This document shows positions 13,958-25,226 of a stretch of DNA of 64,000 nucleotides, piece after piece. Position 1 is the stretch's first letter; every line of letters begins with the position of its first letter. Origin of the DNA: Phoebastria nigripes (Eukaryota; Chordata; Aves; Procellariiformes; Diomedeidae); assembly GCA_035582835.1 (NCBI GenBank), contig JAYKAV010002952.1, forward strand, positions 392,472-456,471, written 5' to 3'. The notes under the pieces are model-generated. The model was not told the origin of the DNA. It did not search any database and saw nothing but the letters and a program-made list of their open reading frames with translations. A program made the position numbers and the translations under genes.

Positions 13958-13987
13958 CTCAGACCACATCAACTCTGATGGTCTGAG
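13958..13987. repeat. Short inverted repeat (9-bp arms)
   Basis: CTCAGACCA (13958-13966) and TGGTCTGAG (13979-13987) are perfect complements around a 12-base middle, in which TCA and TGA can pair further. It is too short for a microRNA precursor by itself. Confidence 0.6.
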
Positions 13988-14094
13988 AGGGCACACATTC
14001 TTATTAGCTTTGCTACCTGGCTTTGAATAGAGACCATGTACTCCATTCAAGTCAGTGGCTTTCTTGACATATACGTTGTGTGCACATGTGTGTA

Positions 14095-14126
14095 CATATG
14101 TGTGTGCAAGCAGGCACACACATATG
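14095..14126. repeat. Perfect 13-bp inverted repeat, GT/CA-rich
   Basis: The arms CATATGTGTGTGC (14095-14107) and GCACACACATATG (14114-14126) are exact reverse complements around the 6-base loop AAGCAG. It sits at the end of a GT-rich stretch starting near 14075. The arms are alternating purine-pyrimidine, so they could also take up Z-DNA. Confidence 0.85.
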
Positions 14127-17100
14127 GAAGGGAAAGATTCAGAGAGAAAGAGTGGGTTTTGGTTAGCTGAGTGGTTATCTGAGGCAAATTGTGAAACAGA
14201 AATGTAGAATCCTTACCCTACTTCAGTCTGTCATAGTAATAAGCTTCAAATTTTCACAAATACCAGCAAAACCCCATACCTTATACAGAAAACTAAATTC
14301 AATAAACCATATTTAAAGTGGAAAGAGGCTTAAACAAGTTAATTACATTTGTTTAATTTTAATTCTCTTTCAGAATTTCATTTCTATATGAAGCTGAAAT
14401 TTAGTTGCAACATTCTCTTGGTTAACATATTCATTTAAAATATGGTGAGTCCNGTGGTGATTTTAAAGTAAGGAATGAATAATGAATGGAGATCAGTCTG
14501 ATGACTGCTATCAATGTCATTGACAGAGGCAGCAAAACATTATACCTTTGAGAAGCTGTCTTTTAGATAACTTAATTTTTACAGAATCTCTTTTTTGAAA
14601 GTGCTTAAAAATCACAGTTTGATGATTTTAAGTATAACTGCCTTCCACACATCCAGTTTTTTCAAATGTCCTCCTATCTCCTCCTGGAGGTGAAGGGCTT
14701 NTATCTTCATGCTGTAAAGCTGAACAATCTGTTAGCAATGGTGGAGATAACCAGCTGCTTCTCAGATAGCCAGCAACATGCACTGAATTTTATTAACATG
14801 CCAANGAAAAGGTACTTCCCTTTCCTGGGGAAATGAGGCCAGTCTACTGATATGCTAAATATGACTCCTGGAGCCTAACCTCTTCCACACAGATGTCAGC
14901 ACAGTAGCCTACTTTTCTGGTCAAAATAAAATCTCCCTTTCATGATGGAAAAATTTGTTGGATTGGGGAATCATGATATTGCACACTAGATTTTACAGCA
15001 GCAAGTCCAGCATGCCACTGGTCTGTTGGAGGAAAAACAAACAGCCATTGAATTTAATAATCACACCATCTGGAGTTCAGACATTCACTATAAAATGAAA
15101 TGAAGATATATAGCAGAGTGAATGGCATCAAAGACTAAAAAAAGAGCAGATCGCATATGGGCAAGAGACTGATACAACGAAGTTAATCAAAGCAAAACCT
15201 TTCGGTTTGGATAGCAAGTTACATCAAATAAGACATCTATTTCCTTCATGTTAGCTTATAATCTCTGAACAGCTTTTTCCTTTTTTTTTTTTACAATCCA
15301 AATGACCAATTATTGTCAAGAGACCAGTTTCAGAAACATTTACTTTTCAGTGTTCATTGAGTTTCTTTTCACATTCCATTATCAAAACCCTTCCTCCAGC
15401 TGAGGAAACACCAACTCCGTGCTCCTTCCATGTACTCAGAATAGGATTTTGTTTAAAGCAACAGCTGGGTGCAAACTGGCGTAGAAGTCTGGCACTCTGC
15501 ATACATCTTCTTTCTTTTTTTATTTATTCAGGTTAATTGACTGAGTTTCTGTCCAATATCAGATTTCCTCCTCTTCACGTAGAAGTTCTTTGTCTAGTAC
15601 AGGAATTCAGCATTCACTGAACCATCTAAGTGCTTTTCTCAAAGGAAATGTCACGAGAAACACTTTGTGCTTGTGATTTATAAACTACACACAAAGCTTA
15701 TAGTAGCTCTTATTAAACATTGTTGCTTGTAGAGCAGTACAAAGCCTGATAGATTCACTTCGTTGGGCTATACCAATATTGTATTTAGTTGTGATACAGA
15801 TAGGATTGCATCCCCAGAGTTTTACTACACTTCTTGGATTCAATAGAATGAAAGACCTTATTGATCTGGAAACCTGTGCATCCTCAGAACCTTCAATGCT
15901 TCCAGGGAGAGCCACGAGCATGTAAGAGCTGCAGGAGAAGATCTACAAAGGTCATAACATAAGCACAGAAGGAAGAGTTATTTTCTGCAAAACCTTAGAT
16001 GTTGAATTTCCAAGTATATGAGGGTTTAAAAATGTCAGAAAAATTACTGTCATTAAAGCCACATAAATACAGATAAGAAAATCTTTTAAAAAGTAGCCAG
16101 TACCTTTTAGTACTAAAGTTCATTACAGCAGTCCATGTCTGCTGTGGTATGTAATGAAATCTTGTAAATAACAATGGACAAGATAGACAGAACTACCTTA
16201 AAGCAAGACAGTCATTAGTTTTATTCTTAGCTTCTCAGAGAGCATCTGTGGCTCATTTGTGGCTTGGATGGCCATAAACATGGGAGGAAAGTGCATGTCT
16301 TGAGGGGGAGTCTTGCCTGTCTTTTCTTTTCTTTTCCTGAACAGAATAGGAATATTGCCATTTGCATGAGAAAGCCTGCCAGTTATAATCTGTGTAATAC
16401 AGAGGCAAAGGAATTCTATAGGAAAGCCCAAGTCAGGATGGAGCTCAGCACAGTATGAGCATATCCTTAAAGTCATAGGTCTGTTATAGTTTGAATTAGA
16501 GATGAAAACTAAGTACCTTAATCTGAATTCTTTAAGTCAGTGTGACCTTCATGTGAGAAAAGACATAATACCGTTCTCTGAGGAAGAAGCCAAATTTGTC
16601 ATTAGACTCATGCTACAAAATCAGTCAATTTTGTTCGAAATTAGTGTCTATAGCCTTTTGATCTTAAATAACTATACTTAGTCTAGTATCAATTCACTTT
16701 TTTAATATTTAAAAAACTTTTTTTAAAAAAATCAGATTTAATTTCTTCCCAGTGGAGAAGAAGTGCAAAGACTACCAAACCTCTGGGGCCACAATCATAT
16801 CCAAGTCTAAATCTTTGAGTCAAACCATTGTTTCTTAAAGTTGTCAACAATTCTGCTATTAATTTTAGTTGGACTGAAATTAACATCAACAAAAATCAGG
16901 AGAAGAAGGAACTTAAGTAAATCTATTATTTCCCTTGCTTCTGAATATGTCAGTGTACACCTAAGCAGCACAAGGCACTCTAGCAGATACAGACATCTGA
17001 GCTAGATTAAGTAGTAAAGACCAAATAGCCACATTAGTCAACTAGCCCTATTGCATTACCACCCTGCAGTAGCCCTTTTGTATTCCACAGAGTGTGAAGA

Positions 17101-17369
17101 TTTACTCTCAACTACATGACTGGAAATCAGAACTGATAGCAGTAATTCACTTATTTTCTGACACCTTTGCAGCCCATTTCCCAAGAAGACAATGGTGGAA
17201 AACTCTCACTGCCTCCAGGTGCAACACAGCTTCGCAGGACAGCCTGCCTGTTCACCTGGCTTGAAAGAGCTGATCTCAAATGTCAGTTTTAAGCCTTTTC
17301 CCCTAAAACTCACTCACAGTGATATCAGTGGGTGTTCTGTGCTGAAAGGGATAATTATGGTGGTTGCTT

Positions 17370-17389
17370 AAAAAAAAAAAAAAAAAAAA
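17370..17389. repeat. A20 homopolymer
   Basis: Twenty consecutive A. No polyadenylation signal is seen in the 30 bases before it, so it does not look like the end of a retrocopy. Confidence 0.8.
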
Positions 17390-17619
17390 GTCTAAAAAGA
17401 ATAAGTGAAATGTCTATGACGATTTTAATTTTCCAAAGACTAAAATTGTAGCTTTTATTAGAAAGCATACAATTCCACACATATTCTTGACATTTTTACT
17501 TTGAATTCTGTTAAAGTATTTTTGGTTTATTTGTTTTATGTTAATGTCCATGTACCAGGTAGCATTAATGATGTTTCAGCCATTTTAAACTAATAATGTT
17601 AGTAGGATAAGATAAGATT

Positions 17620-17652
17620 AATATAATATAATATAACATAACATAATATAAC
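17620..17652. repeat. (ATATA)n/(ACATA)n pentanucleotide repeat
   Basis: Imperfect 5-bp units, ATATA changing to ACATA and back, about six in all. Confidence 0.75.
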
Positions 17653-20398
17653 TAATTATATAAGCAAGGTTTGTAAGAAAGAAGTAACAGTACCTTTGCT
17701 GGGGGGGGATTTATGTTTTGCAAAAAGGTTAAAAAAAGCTTTTATTTTAACTTGTAAAGAGATTTTAAGAACCTTACATCTTATGTGACCAGACAATATT
17801 AAAAGGACAACTAATATCTATTTGAAGATAAAGGACTAAAAAACTTTCAGATACACAGTCCTTCCTAAAGCTGAAGAGCATGTGGAAGGGCCTTTACCTT
17901 TTTTTCTTTCCCAGCTTCATTAATTGATCAAACAGAAGTGATTGACCCTTCTTCCAAATCTCACTTTAAATGCATTTGAAAATATTTTTTGTGTTATAAA
18001 AATAACAGTAACAGACAGCAAAGATTAGAGATCCAAACAAATTATGTGAAAGGGAGATTTTAAACATGTGTGATAAACGTCTTTAGATAAAGTCTTCTCT
18101 TTTAATTTTGTGAGCAAGAAAACCCATGCAGTTTATAGACCAACCCCAGTCAAATGTCTAGTATAATGGAATTCTTTTCTCATTTTATCTTGATTTGCAC
18201 TTGAGAATTATTATAAAACTTGACAAAAATGTGATCAAATTGAAACCAAAACCAAAATTCTACAGCGGCCCAAATAAGCAAACAATAGCAAAAGTATGGT
18301 GACGTGATTCCTTCTCCTCGTAACATAAAGAATATATTATCAAAGATCTTTTAGAATGTGTTTGGGTTATCTATTTCTCCAAGTTTTCTAGTTATTTCTT
18401 GCTTTCAGGAGTTACCATTTCTTAACAGAGCAGATGTGTGTGGGGTTTTATAAGTCAAGGCAGAGAAGATGAAGCCCTGAGAAGCCTAAAACTTGACAAC
18501 CAGACTTAACANAGCACCCCAAAAGTGGCATTTTTGTTATCTGAAGAAAAAGGAGATGATGCATATTAAGTAGAAATAGTTCAAGATTTACACCACAACT
18601 GTAGTTAATAAACTGCAGTATATGAATATGATGAATGTGCATGTATACTTTGGGTTGACTCNAAAAATTAAGATAACAGTGTATTAATGAGGTATAGGTT
18701 AGAAAATGGCTGACAAAAGGCAAATTAGATAAAAAGAAATGGACATAAATGGTATGTTTAGACTGTGATTTCTGAGGGACGCCTCTGCAGAATATGGGGG
18801 CGGTGGGGGGGTGGTGGTTTAAAATACTTTTAAGTACCAGTTTAGTGTATTAAAAAGATAAATAAGGTTTATATTTATGGACATAGAGCAATAGGACAAG
18901 AGCTTCAGCCTGTTATCTGTATTTTGTACTTTAATGGGAAAAAAAGTTATTTCAGTTTTAATGGCAAGGGAATGTTAGCACCTACTTCTCAGTTTCTGCT
19001 GAAACCAGGCCATGGCCTTCCTGTTACAATTTTAAAGCAATTTAAGATGGGTGAACCTAGCAAATTAAGAAGTGTTAAAACCTAGTCTTATCTAGTCTTA
19101 ACTAGTAGTCTTAACTACTGATTGTCAAAGTAGTGTGGTCTTGAGAGCTGGGTAAAACTAGCATTTGGGTTAACAAAGAGAACAAAGATTCAACACCATT
19201 CTGCTCTTTTCCTCTATCATTTTCAGCAAATAAAGCAAATAAAGGGGCAGTGAAAGGTTGAGCATAACACCAGAGAAAGGGGTAGATACTGGAAAGTTTG
19301 TGAATATATCATTTTAACTGCATATAATTTGAACTNGAAGTGTTAACATCTTTGTAACTGGAACAATAATCATTCTTTAATTAGATTGTTAAGACTTAAT
19401 TAGACTAACAGTAAGTTACTGGCTTTGCAATAACAGTGTGTTCCTTTTGTTGACAACTAGATTTCTAGTGTAACAAACTGGTGAAAATTCAAGCAACCTC
19501 ATCTAAATTGGTTGCAACAAATTGGTAACACACCTCTGGGGAGAGGAGGCAGATCATGTCAAATTATTGATCAGAAAGGTCCTTCTCTGACTCGCACCAA
19601 TTTACCATGTCTATGGGTGTGTTTCTGCAGTCACCTGGTTCTTCTGCAGGGGTTGATGGCTGGCACTTTTCATGAGGAAATACAAGAGATGTGAAGCTTA
19701 TACACAGTATACACAGCTTACACAGTATGGATGCCACCATGCCAGAACCAGCTCTCATGAGTTAGCTATACTGTAAATAAGGGACGACAGAGGAGCAAGC
19801 TTAAGCCCATGACCTTCAACTGTCAGCATAAGTATTCGTTCAGCTCAGCAGAAGAGGATCAATAAGTCAAAGCAGTTTGTTTTGAGCTCTCTCTGTCTAA
19901 ACTACAGAAGGTTTGGAATCTTATTTCAGGCTATTTCAAAGCTACCCCAAAAAACTAAGTGTTCTGCAGGCTAGAGCAATGGAGTAGTACCAGCCACACA
20001 GGCTTTTGGATACTGCCACCTGAAACAATATATATCATATTTATGACTCATGCTGTTGAACAAAGAACAAACTTTAATTTCCTAACTTAGGTTCTTAGTG
20101 CCTCATTGTCCCATAGCAAACCAACAGGTACTTTCATTAATTCAAAGAGAAGACAAACATGCAAATGTTCTCCAAAACTCAGAAGTCCATTAAAGCCATA
20201 ACATATTTTGTTTGCAATTTCAGAGTTTTCCAAACTGTAGGAGTGTTGATATTCAGACTCCCAAACACAGTTGTTAAGTGCGAGTTAGAATTTGTTGATT
20301 TTTTTTTTACTAGCTGTTCAAATACAATTTTTTTAGTCTAAGCCCAGACACTTAGAAACATAGTTAGGCAAATTCCTCCATACCACAAAACTACTCAG

Positions 20399-20418
20399 AA
20401 AAAAAAAAAAAAAAAAAA
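20399..20418. repeat. A20 homopolymer
   Basis: Twenty consecutive A in AT-rich DNA, without a polyadenylation signal before it. Confidence 0.8.
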
Positions 20419-22611
20419 TTCTTTATTTGCTTATTAAAGTGATAAAAGAAGGGTCAATTATTTTTTTATTTTTATTTTCAGAAGAGTTCCTAATTACTGA
20501 TTTAATAATGGGTCTGTTTTCATTTGTAAAATACTAAGTTCATTGATCTAATCAAATTATGGTTAGAGACAAAACCAAGTTCTAATCAACAGTAAGAAAA
20601 AAATTTAGAAATATGGAATTACCATGTGATCAATCATTTAAAAAAAACCTACATGTAAGCCAGTAAAAAAGCNGTACAAAGAGGAATGATGATCTTCTCT
20701 TCACCAGCAGAGAGTACTACAAAACAGTGTTTATGTTTCTGACATGGTCAAAGGATGCATGGGCTTACTCAGAGATGTACTTCTAACTCTGCTGGTTTGG
20801 TAACCTTAGGTGATCTCCATGTCTCTCACTTCTTTTGCATACTTTGGACACATGCATACCCTTCAAAATTGAAATGTTCCCTATAGTGGCATAACATTTA
20901 GCGATACTCATAGCAAAATACATGCAGATAAGAGAGTCATTTGTTTAGTAGGCTTGTGTCTCATTTCAATCGAGCAGTGCAAAAATGAGTGCATCTGGAT
21001 GAAGATCTTATGCAAATAGTTAAGCACGTAATAACCTGTTGGAAAAAAAAAAATCTGTGAGTTCCCAGATTTAACTGTTTAACCTTACCCTCCTTAGTCT
21101 ATTCAGATTAAAACTGTTGGTTCATGCTCTCCCCTTTTTTCCATTTCCTTGTTCTGCTGTTGCCCACAACATCTGTCAGCCAAGCAAAAGCTAATAACTA
21201 TGTGTCAGCCTCAAAGGAGACAAGGTTGGTGCTCAAACTAGGGGATTATCTTTGCATTCTGCAGAAGAGCATTTGGACGGTCGTGTAATTACTAGGACGG
21301 TACCAAAAAATTATCACTGTGGCCTGTTACGTGAGTGTGAAAACAGTTACCACCCTATCACAGGACAGAGGCAATCAATGACATGCACATTAACGCAAGT
21401 GCCTATACATCACAGCTCTGCATATCAGCCTTAAGTGGGAAAGGCAACATCAGACAGTATTTGTTCCCTGGAGGTTGGCATGTCTAAGACTGATTCTAAA
21501 TCCAAGACAAACCTTTTCCAGATACTTCAGAGATGTTTACAATTCATTTCAAATGCCACTTATGGGCATCTGAATTATATATCTAGCATGCATAATTATT
21601 ACACAGGCCATGCCATAATTCTATTTATCTTTTAGCTGTAATTATTTTCAAATCAGGTCACCTTATTTATGGATTAGCCAAAATAATTATGTCTTGAAAA
21701 ATATTATTCACTCAAATCATTTTCTGCCATTATTTCTGTGCTCATATGCTCGGCCTTTTCTAGCCTCGTACTAGTCTCCACACTGGTGCATAATTCTCTT
21801 TTTCTGAAAGGCTGGAGGTTGCAGCATTTCTTATTTTTAGGAGCCTATCAAGGATTTTAAATTATGAAATCTCTAAAGAGTGGGGAGTTTCTCCTGAAGT
21901 CTTTGGAAATCTTAATGTTTCACACATAGAATTGCATTAATGTTTTAAGTAAATCAAAACTTTGCAAATGTCCATTAACTCTTTTTTATACTTCTGACCC
22001 TTATATTTACTTAATTTTAACTTATTTTTCAGCAGCTAATGAGCATCATGTTAAAATCATGAGAATAAGAAATTCATAAGAAATGTTTATTCTAAATAAA
22101 ATAAGTTGGTCACTGGCAATGCAAATTTGCTGAATGGTTGCAGAACAAACCACTTTTTATGCTACACGGTCTTTGGACTGCTTCAGAGCCTCCCCACCTG
22201 TGTAAGGCAGAAACCCTTCCTTCTTCCAGGTCAGATGAGTTGTGAAAGCACATCACCTAAATCTGGACTGAAGTTGTAGTCCAGTGAACCATATTCCCCC
22301 TCCCTCCCAAACTCTCTTAGGTCTGTTTGATAGACACAGAAGTCAGGATGGTGCCTAAATTTGCTCAGTCTTGATAGCCAAGGTAGATGGTATTTGGTAG
22401 CTGGAACTTCTCCCTCTGCCCAAGATCATAGCTTGACAAAATTTGTGACTGATGCCAAGTCATATGTACCATGATGTCACATCTTCTTACTGAGAGATGA
22501 GGTAATTTTACATACCAAGATAGTAATAACTTTCATTAACACCACCATTTCTTTTACAGTCTGTGGCTGATAAGATTAGTAATGAGTTTATTTGACACGT
22601 ACAGTTACGGT

Positions 22612-22670
22612 GTCAGAGAACCAGACTCGATGACTCAGAAGATCCATTCCTGGCCTATGTCCCTCTCGAC
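22612..22670 (+). mobile_element. Probable ancient CR1 3'-end fragment
   Basis: The stretch starting ACTCGATGACTCAGAAG and continuing to TGGCCTATG has the order of the last bases of old amniote CR1 elements: GACTCGATGA, then an AGGTCC-type block, then a C-rich CAGCCTATG-type block just before the terminal repeats. The match is short and diverged and has no clear ATTCTATG tail, so chance similarity cannot be excluded. Confidence 0.4.
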
Positions 22671-23731
22671 TGATACCAGACAGACTATAGATGACTTGCA
22701 AACAGTAAGGTCAGTACCTAATTATGATTCTGCAGACCTTCTATTTCTTTAATTACACATGTGCTTAAAACATTAGCTCTCTTACCCACACTCTGTCAGC
22801 ATGCAGTTCAGAATCTACAGCTGAACAGAACTTGAGAGAATTCGGTTCCCAGTTTTAGGGTCTGTCAGACTCTCTTCATTTCAAAGAAGAAATTTAATTC
22901 ATTTCCTTGTGAATTCCATATCTTTACCACAGTTTAAGGATACTTCAAAATTCATGCAAATAGAATTGTAATCTTAACAGTCCCAAGTATATAAAGTTAT
23001 TCATGCTATTAGTATTGGGGATAGACTGAATGTGGGCGATCCACAGAAAACAAAACTCTCTCCATCCACCCCCTACTCCAATAAAAATTAAAAAAATAAA
23101 AAAATAAAAAAATAAAAAAAAAAGAGAAGGAAAACATTACAGTTTATAGCTCCTGAAACTTAATAAACAGCTCTAGCAGCATGTTAGCATCAGCTTGTTG
23201 TGGCAGTAGGATCCCTGACATTACTGGGAAGCTGACAAATTTATGGGCCTCTGCATGTTTATTCGTTGAAATGCACAGCCCACAGAGGTAAGCTACGGCT
23301 GCTGTAATGAGAGTTACAATGGGCCACCCATTGAACTGCTGTGACAGATGTATACAAGACTGAATTAAAAAGAAAAACACTCTTCTTTTTTTTTTTTTTT
23401 TTAAATTGCAAGTTAGTCAATCTTAGCAGCTCCTATGATTCCATTACTACCTATTTGCTTTTATAACATGTACATAGTCAGTTTTTCTTTGAACAAGTAG
23501 GAATCCAACAGAGCTGTAACACAACAATACAAAAAAATGCATCAAAAACCATTCAGAAGAGGTAAACATTTTGCTGCAGTCTAAAAGGGTAGTGACTATA
23601 CACTGTAAAGTGGTGGCGTTTTGCATGCCTGAGCACATCCTACCTAGACCACTGAATGCTATCATGTACCACACAGTACAATCTGTATGCTGGTTTTAGG
23701 TTGAGTTTTATGAAGGAAAGAGTTGCATTTT
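22671..23731. other. Unique non-coding DNA before the solo LTR
   Basis: No gene is recognised. It holds a period-8 A-rich microsatellite (23089-23123) and a T-run (23387-23402). Short minus-strand frames at 23144-23674 are unremarkable. Confidence 0.55.
23089..23123. repeat. (TAAAAAAA)n microsatellite
   Basis: Four T residues spaced exactly 8 bases apart in an A-run. Confidence 0.8.
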
Positions 23732-23736
23732 GTATT
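23732..23736 (+). repeat. Target-site duplication, left copy (GTATT)
   Basis: The five bases directly before the LTR start are repeated exactly, directly after its end. A 5-bp duplication is what ERV-L (class III) integrases make. Confidence 0.85.
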
Positions 23737-24012
23737 TGTGCTGGTATTGGCTGGGATAGAGTTAATTTTCTTTTTAGTAGCTCGTACAGTGCTGTGTTTT
23801 GGATTTAGGATGAGAATAATGTTGATAACACACTGATGTTTTAGTTACTGCTGAGCAGTGCTTACACAGAGTCAAGGCCTTTTCTGCTCCTCACCCCACC
23901 CCACCAGCGAGTAGGCTGGGGGTGCACAAGAAGCTGGGAGGGGACACAGCCGGGACAGCTGACCCCAACTGACCAAAGGGATATTCCATACNATATNANN
24001 TCATGCTCAGCA

Positions 24013-24018
24013 TATAAA
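24013..24018 (+). promoter_or_regulatory. TATA box of the solo LTR
   Basis: TATAAA lies about 277 bases into the LTR, inside CATATAAAGC, matching the box in the left-edge copy. Expected transcription start would be near 24043. Confidence 0.65.
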
Positions 24019-24198
24019 GCTGGGGNAAGAAGNNGGNAGGGGGAACGTTCAGAGTGATGGCGTTTGTCTTCCCAAGTAACCATTACGTGTGACGGAGCCC
24101 TGCTTTCCTGGAGATGGCTGAACACCTGCCTGCCCATGGGAAGTGGTGAATTAATTCCTTGTTTTGCTTTGCTTGCGTGCACAGCTTTTGCTTTACCT

Positions 24199-24204
24199 AT
24201 TAAA
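24199..24204 (+). terminator. LTR polyadenylation signal (ATTAAA)
   Basis: ATTAAA lies downstream of the TATA box, where the R region of an LTR carries its poly(A) signal. In the left-edge copy the matching bases read GTTAAA, a variant that would be weaker or lost. Confidence 0.6.
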
Positions 24205-24330
24205 CTGTCTTTATCTCAACCCATGAGTTTTCTTACTTTTACTCTTCTGATTCTCTCCCCCATCCCACTGTGGGGGAGCGAGCTAGGGGCTGTGTGGGGC
24301 TAGGTTGCTGGCTGGGGTTAAACCACAACA

Positions 24331-24335
24331 GTATT
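24331..24335 (+). repeat. Target-site duplication, right copy (GTATT)
   Basis: Exact copy of 23732-23736 at the LTR's 3' boundary. Confidence 0.85.
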
Positions 24336-24389
24336 GCACATTTAAACATGTCCAGAATATGCAGAATTTTTTATCTGGGTTGGGAATTA

Positions 24390-24880
24390 AATTTCCTACT
24401 GACAGGGAGGCGCAGTGGCAGGCTGCTCCACAGGGGGAGGGGAGCAGGGGAGCAGGAGTAAGAGCAGGGGCATTGGCCTTACCTCCCGCAGTGCCCAGCA
24501 AAGCCAGCAGAGATGGTGGCTGCTGGGGTCAGCCCAGAGCCCAGAGCAAGTCCACGGTGATGAGGCAGGTCCCAGGTCAAGCCAGGATGGCACATCTGTG
24601 GGTGACCTCTGCAGCCCAAATCAACAGGGTACCCCGCCAGGCATGGCACAGCTCTGGCACAGCTGCATCACATCTGCAATGCAGCTCTGGTGGGATCTGA
24701 GGCAAGAGCAGCTGCTTAAAAGCTGTTCCCAAGTGAAGCTGGACGAGCCCCTGCCGAGGCCTTTCAGCAGAGCTTTCTTGAAGAGTCCTCTTCACAAAGT
24801 GGGACTCCCACACCATCATCAGTTTCAGGTCAGCCCTGAAACTCCTGGAGGGGGCATGTGCTCAGGGCCCTGACATCTAC
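24390..24880. other. GC-rich, low-complexity block of unknown origin
   Basis: This block of about 490 bases is much richer in G and C than the surrounding DNA. It has many CAGC/GCAG and AGCAGGGG-type words and few CpGs. Two plus-strand frames stay open across it (24305-24700 and 24415-24873, 131 and 152 codons), as expected from GC-rich DNA where stop codons are rare; neither encodes anything I recognise. It lies 60 bases past the solo LTR. It could be an unclassified repeat, a decayed retroviral or satellite fragment, or part of an untranslated or long non-coding RNA exon. Confidence 0.5.
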
Positions 24881-25223
24881 TCTTCTCTGCACAATGGCAA
24901 TAGACAAATCTTCAGCAAGCTCTTCTTGTTTCTTTCAGCTTTCAAGCTCTTCAAGCTTTTACACAATGGAGCATGAACTTCGTAAGATGTTGTTTCTCAG
25001 TCTACTGAAATAAAGGGAAGATGGAGAAGCAATGTAACAAATTCTTAAATATTTATATGCATTAGTAGCTTTCATCACACATACTTTTTCATAAGGAAAA
25101 TATCAGTTCACTAAAAGAGTACATTCCTAAGTATTTGATTAATTTAGGCAGGCTCTTTAACAGTATTAATTTATTTCTTTTTCTCTTTGCCACAACTCCC
25201 TGTTAATAAACTTCATGTGATCC

Positions 25224-25226
<3 letters not shown>
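24881..25226 (+). other. Non-coding stretch ending in a poly(A) signal
   Basis: The sequence between the GC-rich block and the A32 run has no open frame of note. It contains a splice-acceptor-like TTGTTTCTTTCAG at about 24927-24939 and AATAAA at 25205-25210, 17 bases before the A-run. It could be the 3' part of a retroposed transcript, or ordinary AT-rich DNA. Confidence 0.35.
25205..25210 (+). terminator. Candidate polyadenylation signal AATAAA
   Basis: AATAAA ends 16 bases before a 32-base A-run. The spacing is that of a cleaved and polyadenylated transcript, which would fit a retrocopy, but AATAAA is frequent by chance in AT-rich DNA. Confidence 0.35.

Larger units (their letters stand above)
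10706..22611. other. Unique AT-rich non-coding DNA
   Basis: No gene or RNA gene is recognised. The longest open reading frame (12284-12691, plus strand, 135 codons) and that at 13190-13564 have no recognisable motif; the latter overlaps a C-rich stretch with little complexity. A frame at 15685-15921 (minus strand) follows a splice-acceptor-like TTCTCCTGCAG, but I do not recognise its product. Homopolymer runs occur at 10872-10890 (T), 11968-11984 (A), 17370-17389 (A) and 20399-20418 (A). A G-rich tract lies at 18795-18822. Hairpins lie at 13958-13987 and 14095-14126. Confidence 0.55.
23737..24330 (+). mobile_element. Complete solo LTR of an ERV-L-like endogenous retrovirus
   Basis: This 594-bp element starts TGTGCTGG and ends ACCACAACA. 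Its ends form the short inverted termini TGT...ACA, and it is flanked by GTATT on both sides. It contains a TATA box (24013) and a polyadenylation signal (ATTAAA, 24199-24204). No gag, pol or env sequence is next to it, so it is the scar left when the two LTRs of a provirus recombined. The same family occurs inverted at 1-462; the two copies align along their shared length with scattered substitutions and small indels. Several Ns at 23992-24036 fall where the sister copy is clear, so they are base-calling uncertainty. Open reading frames over it (such as 23862-24182) are not genes. The U3-R-U5 division is only approximate. Confidence 0.92.

Noticed and set aside
24415..24873. 152-codon plus-strand frame as a possible gene
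   Set aside because: It lies in GC-rich low-complexity DNA where stops are rare, several frames are open at once, and there is no protein motif.
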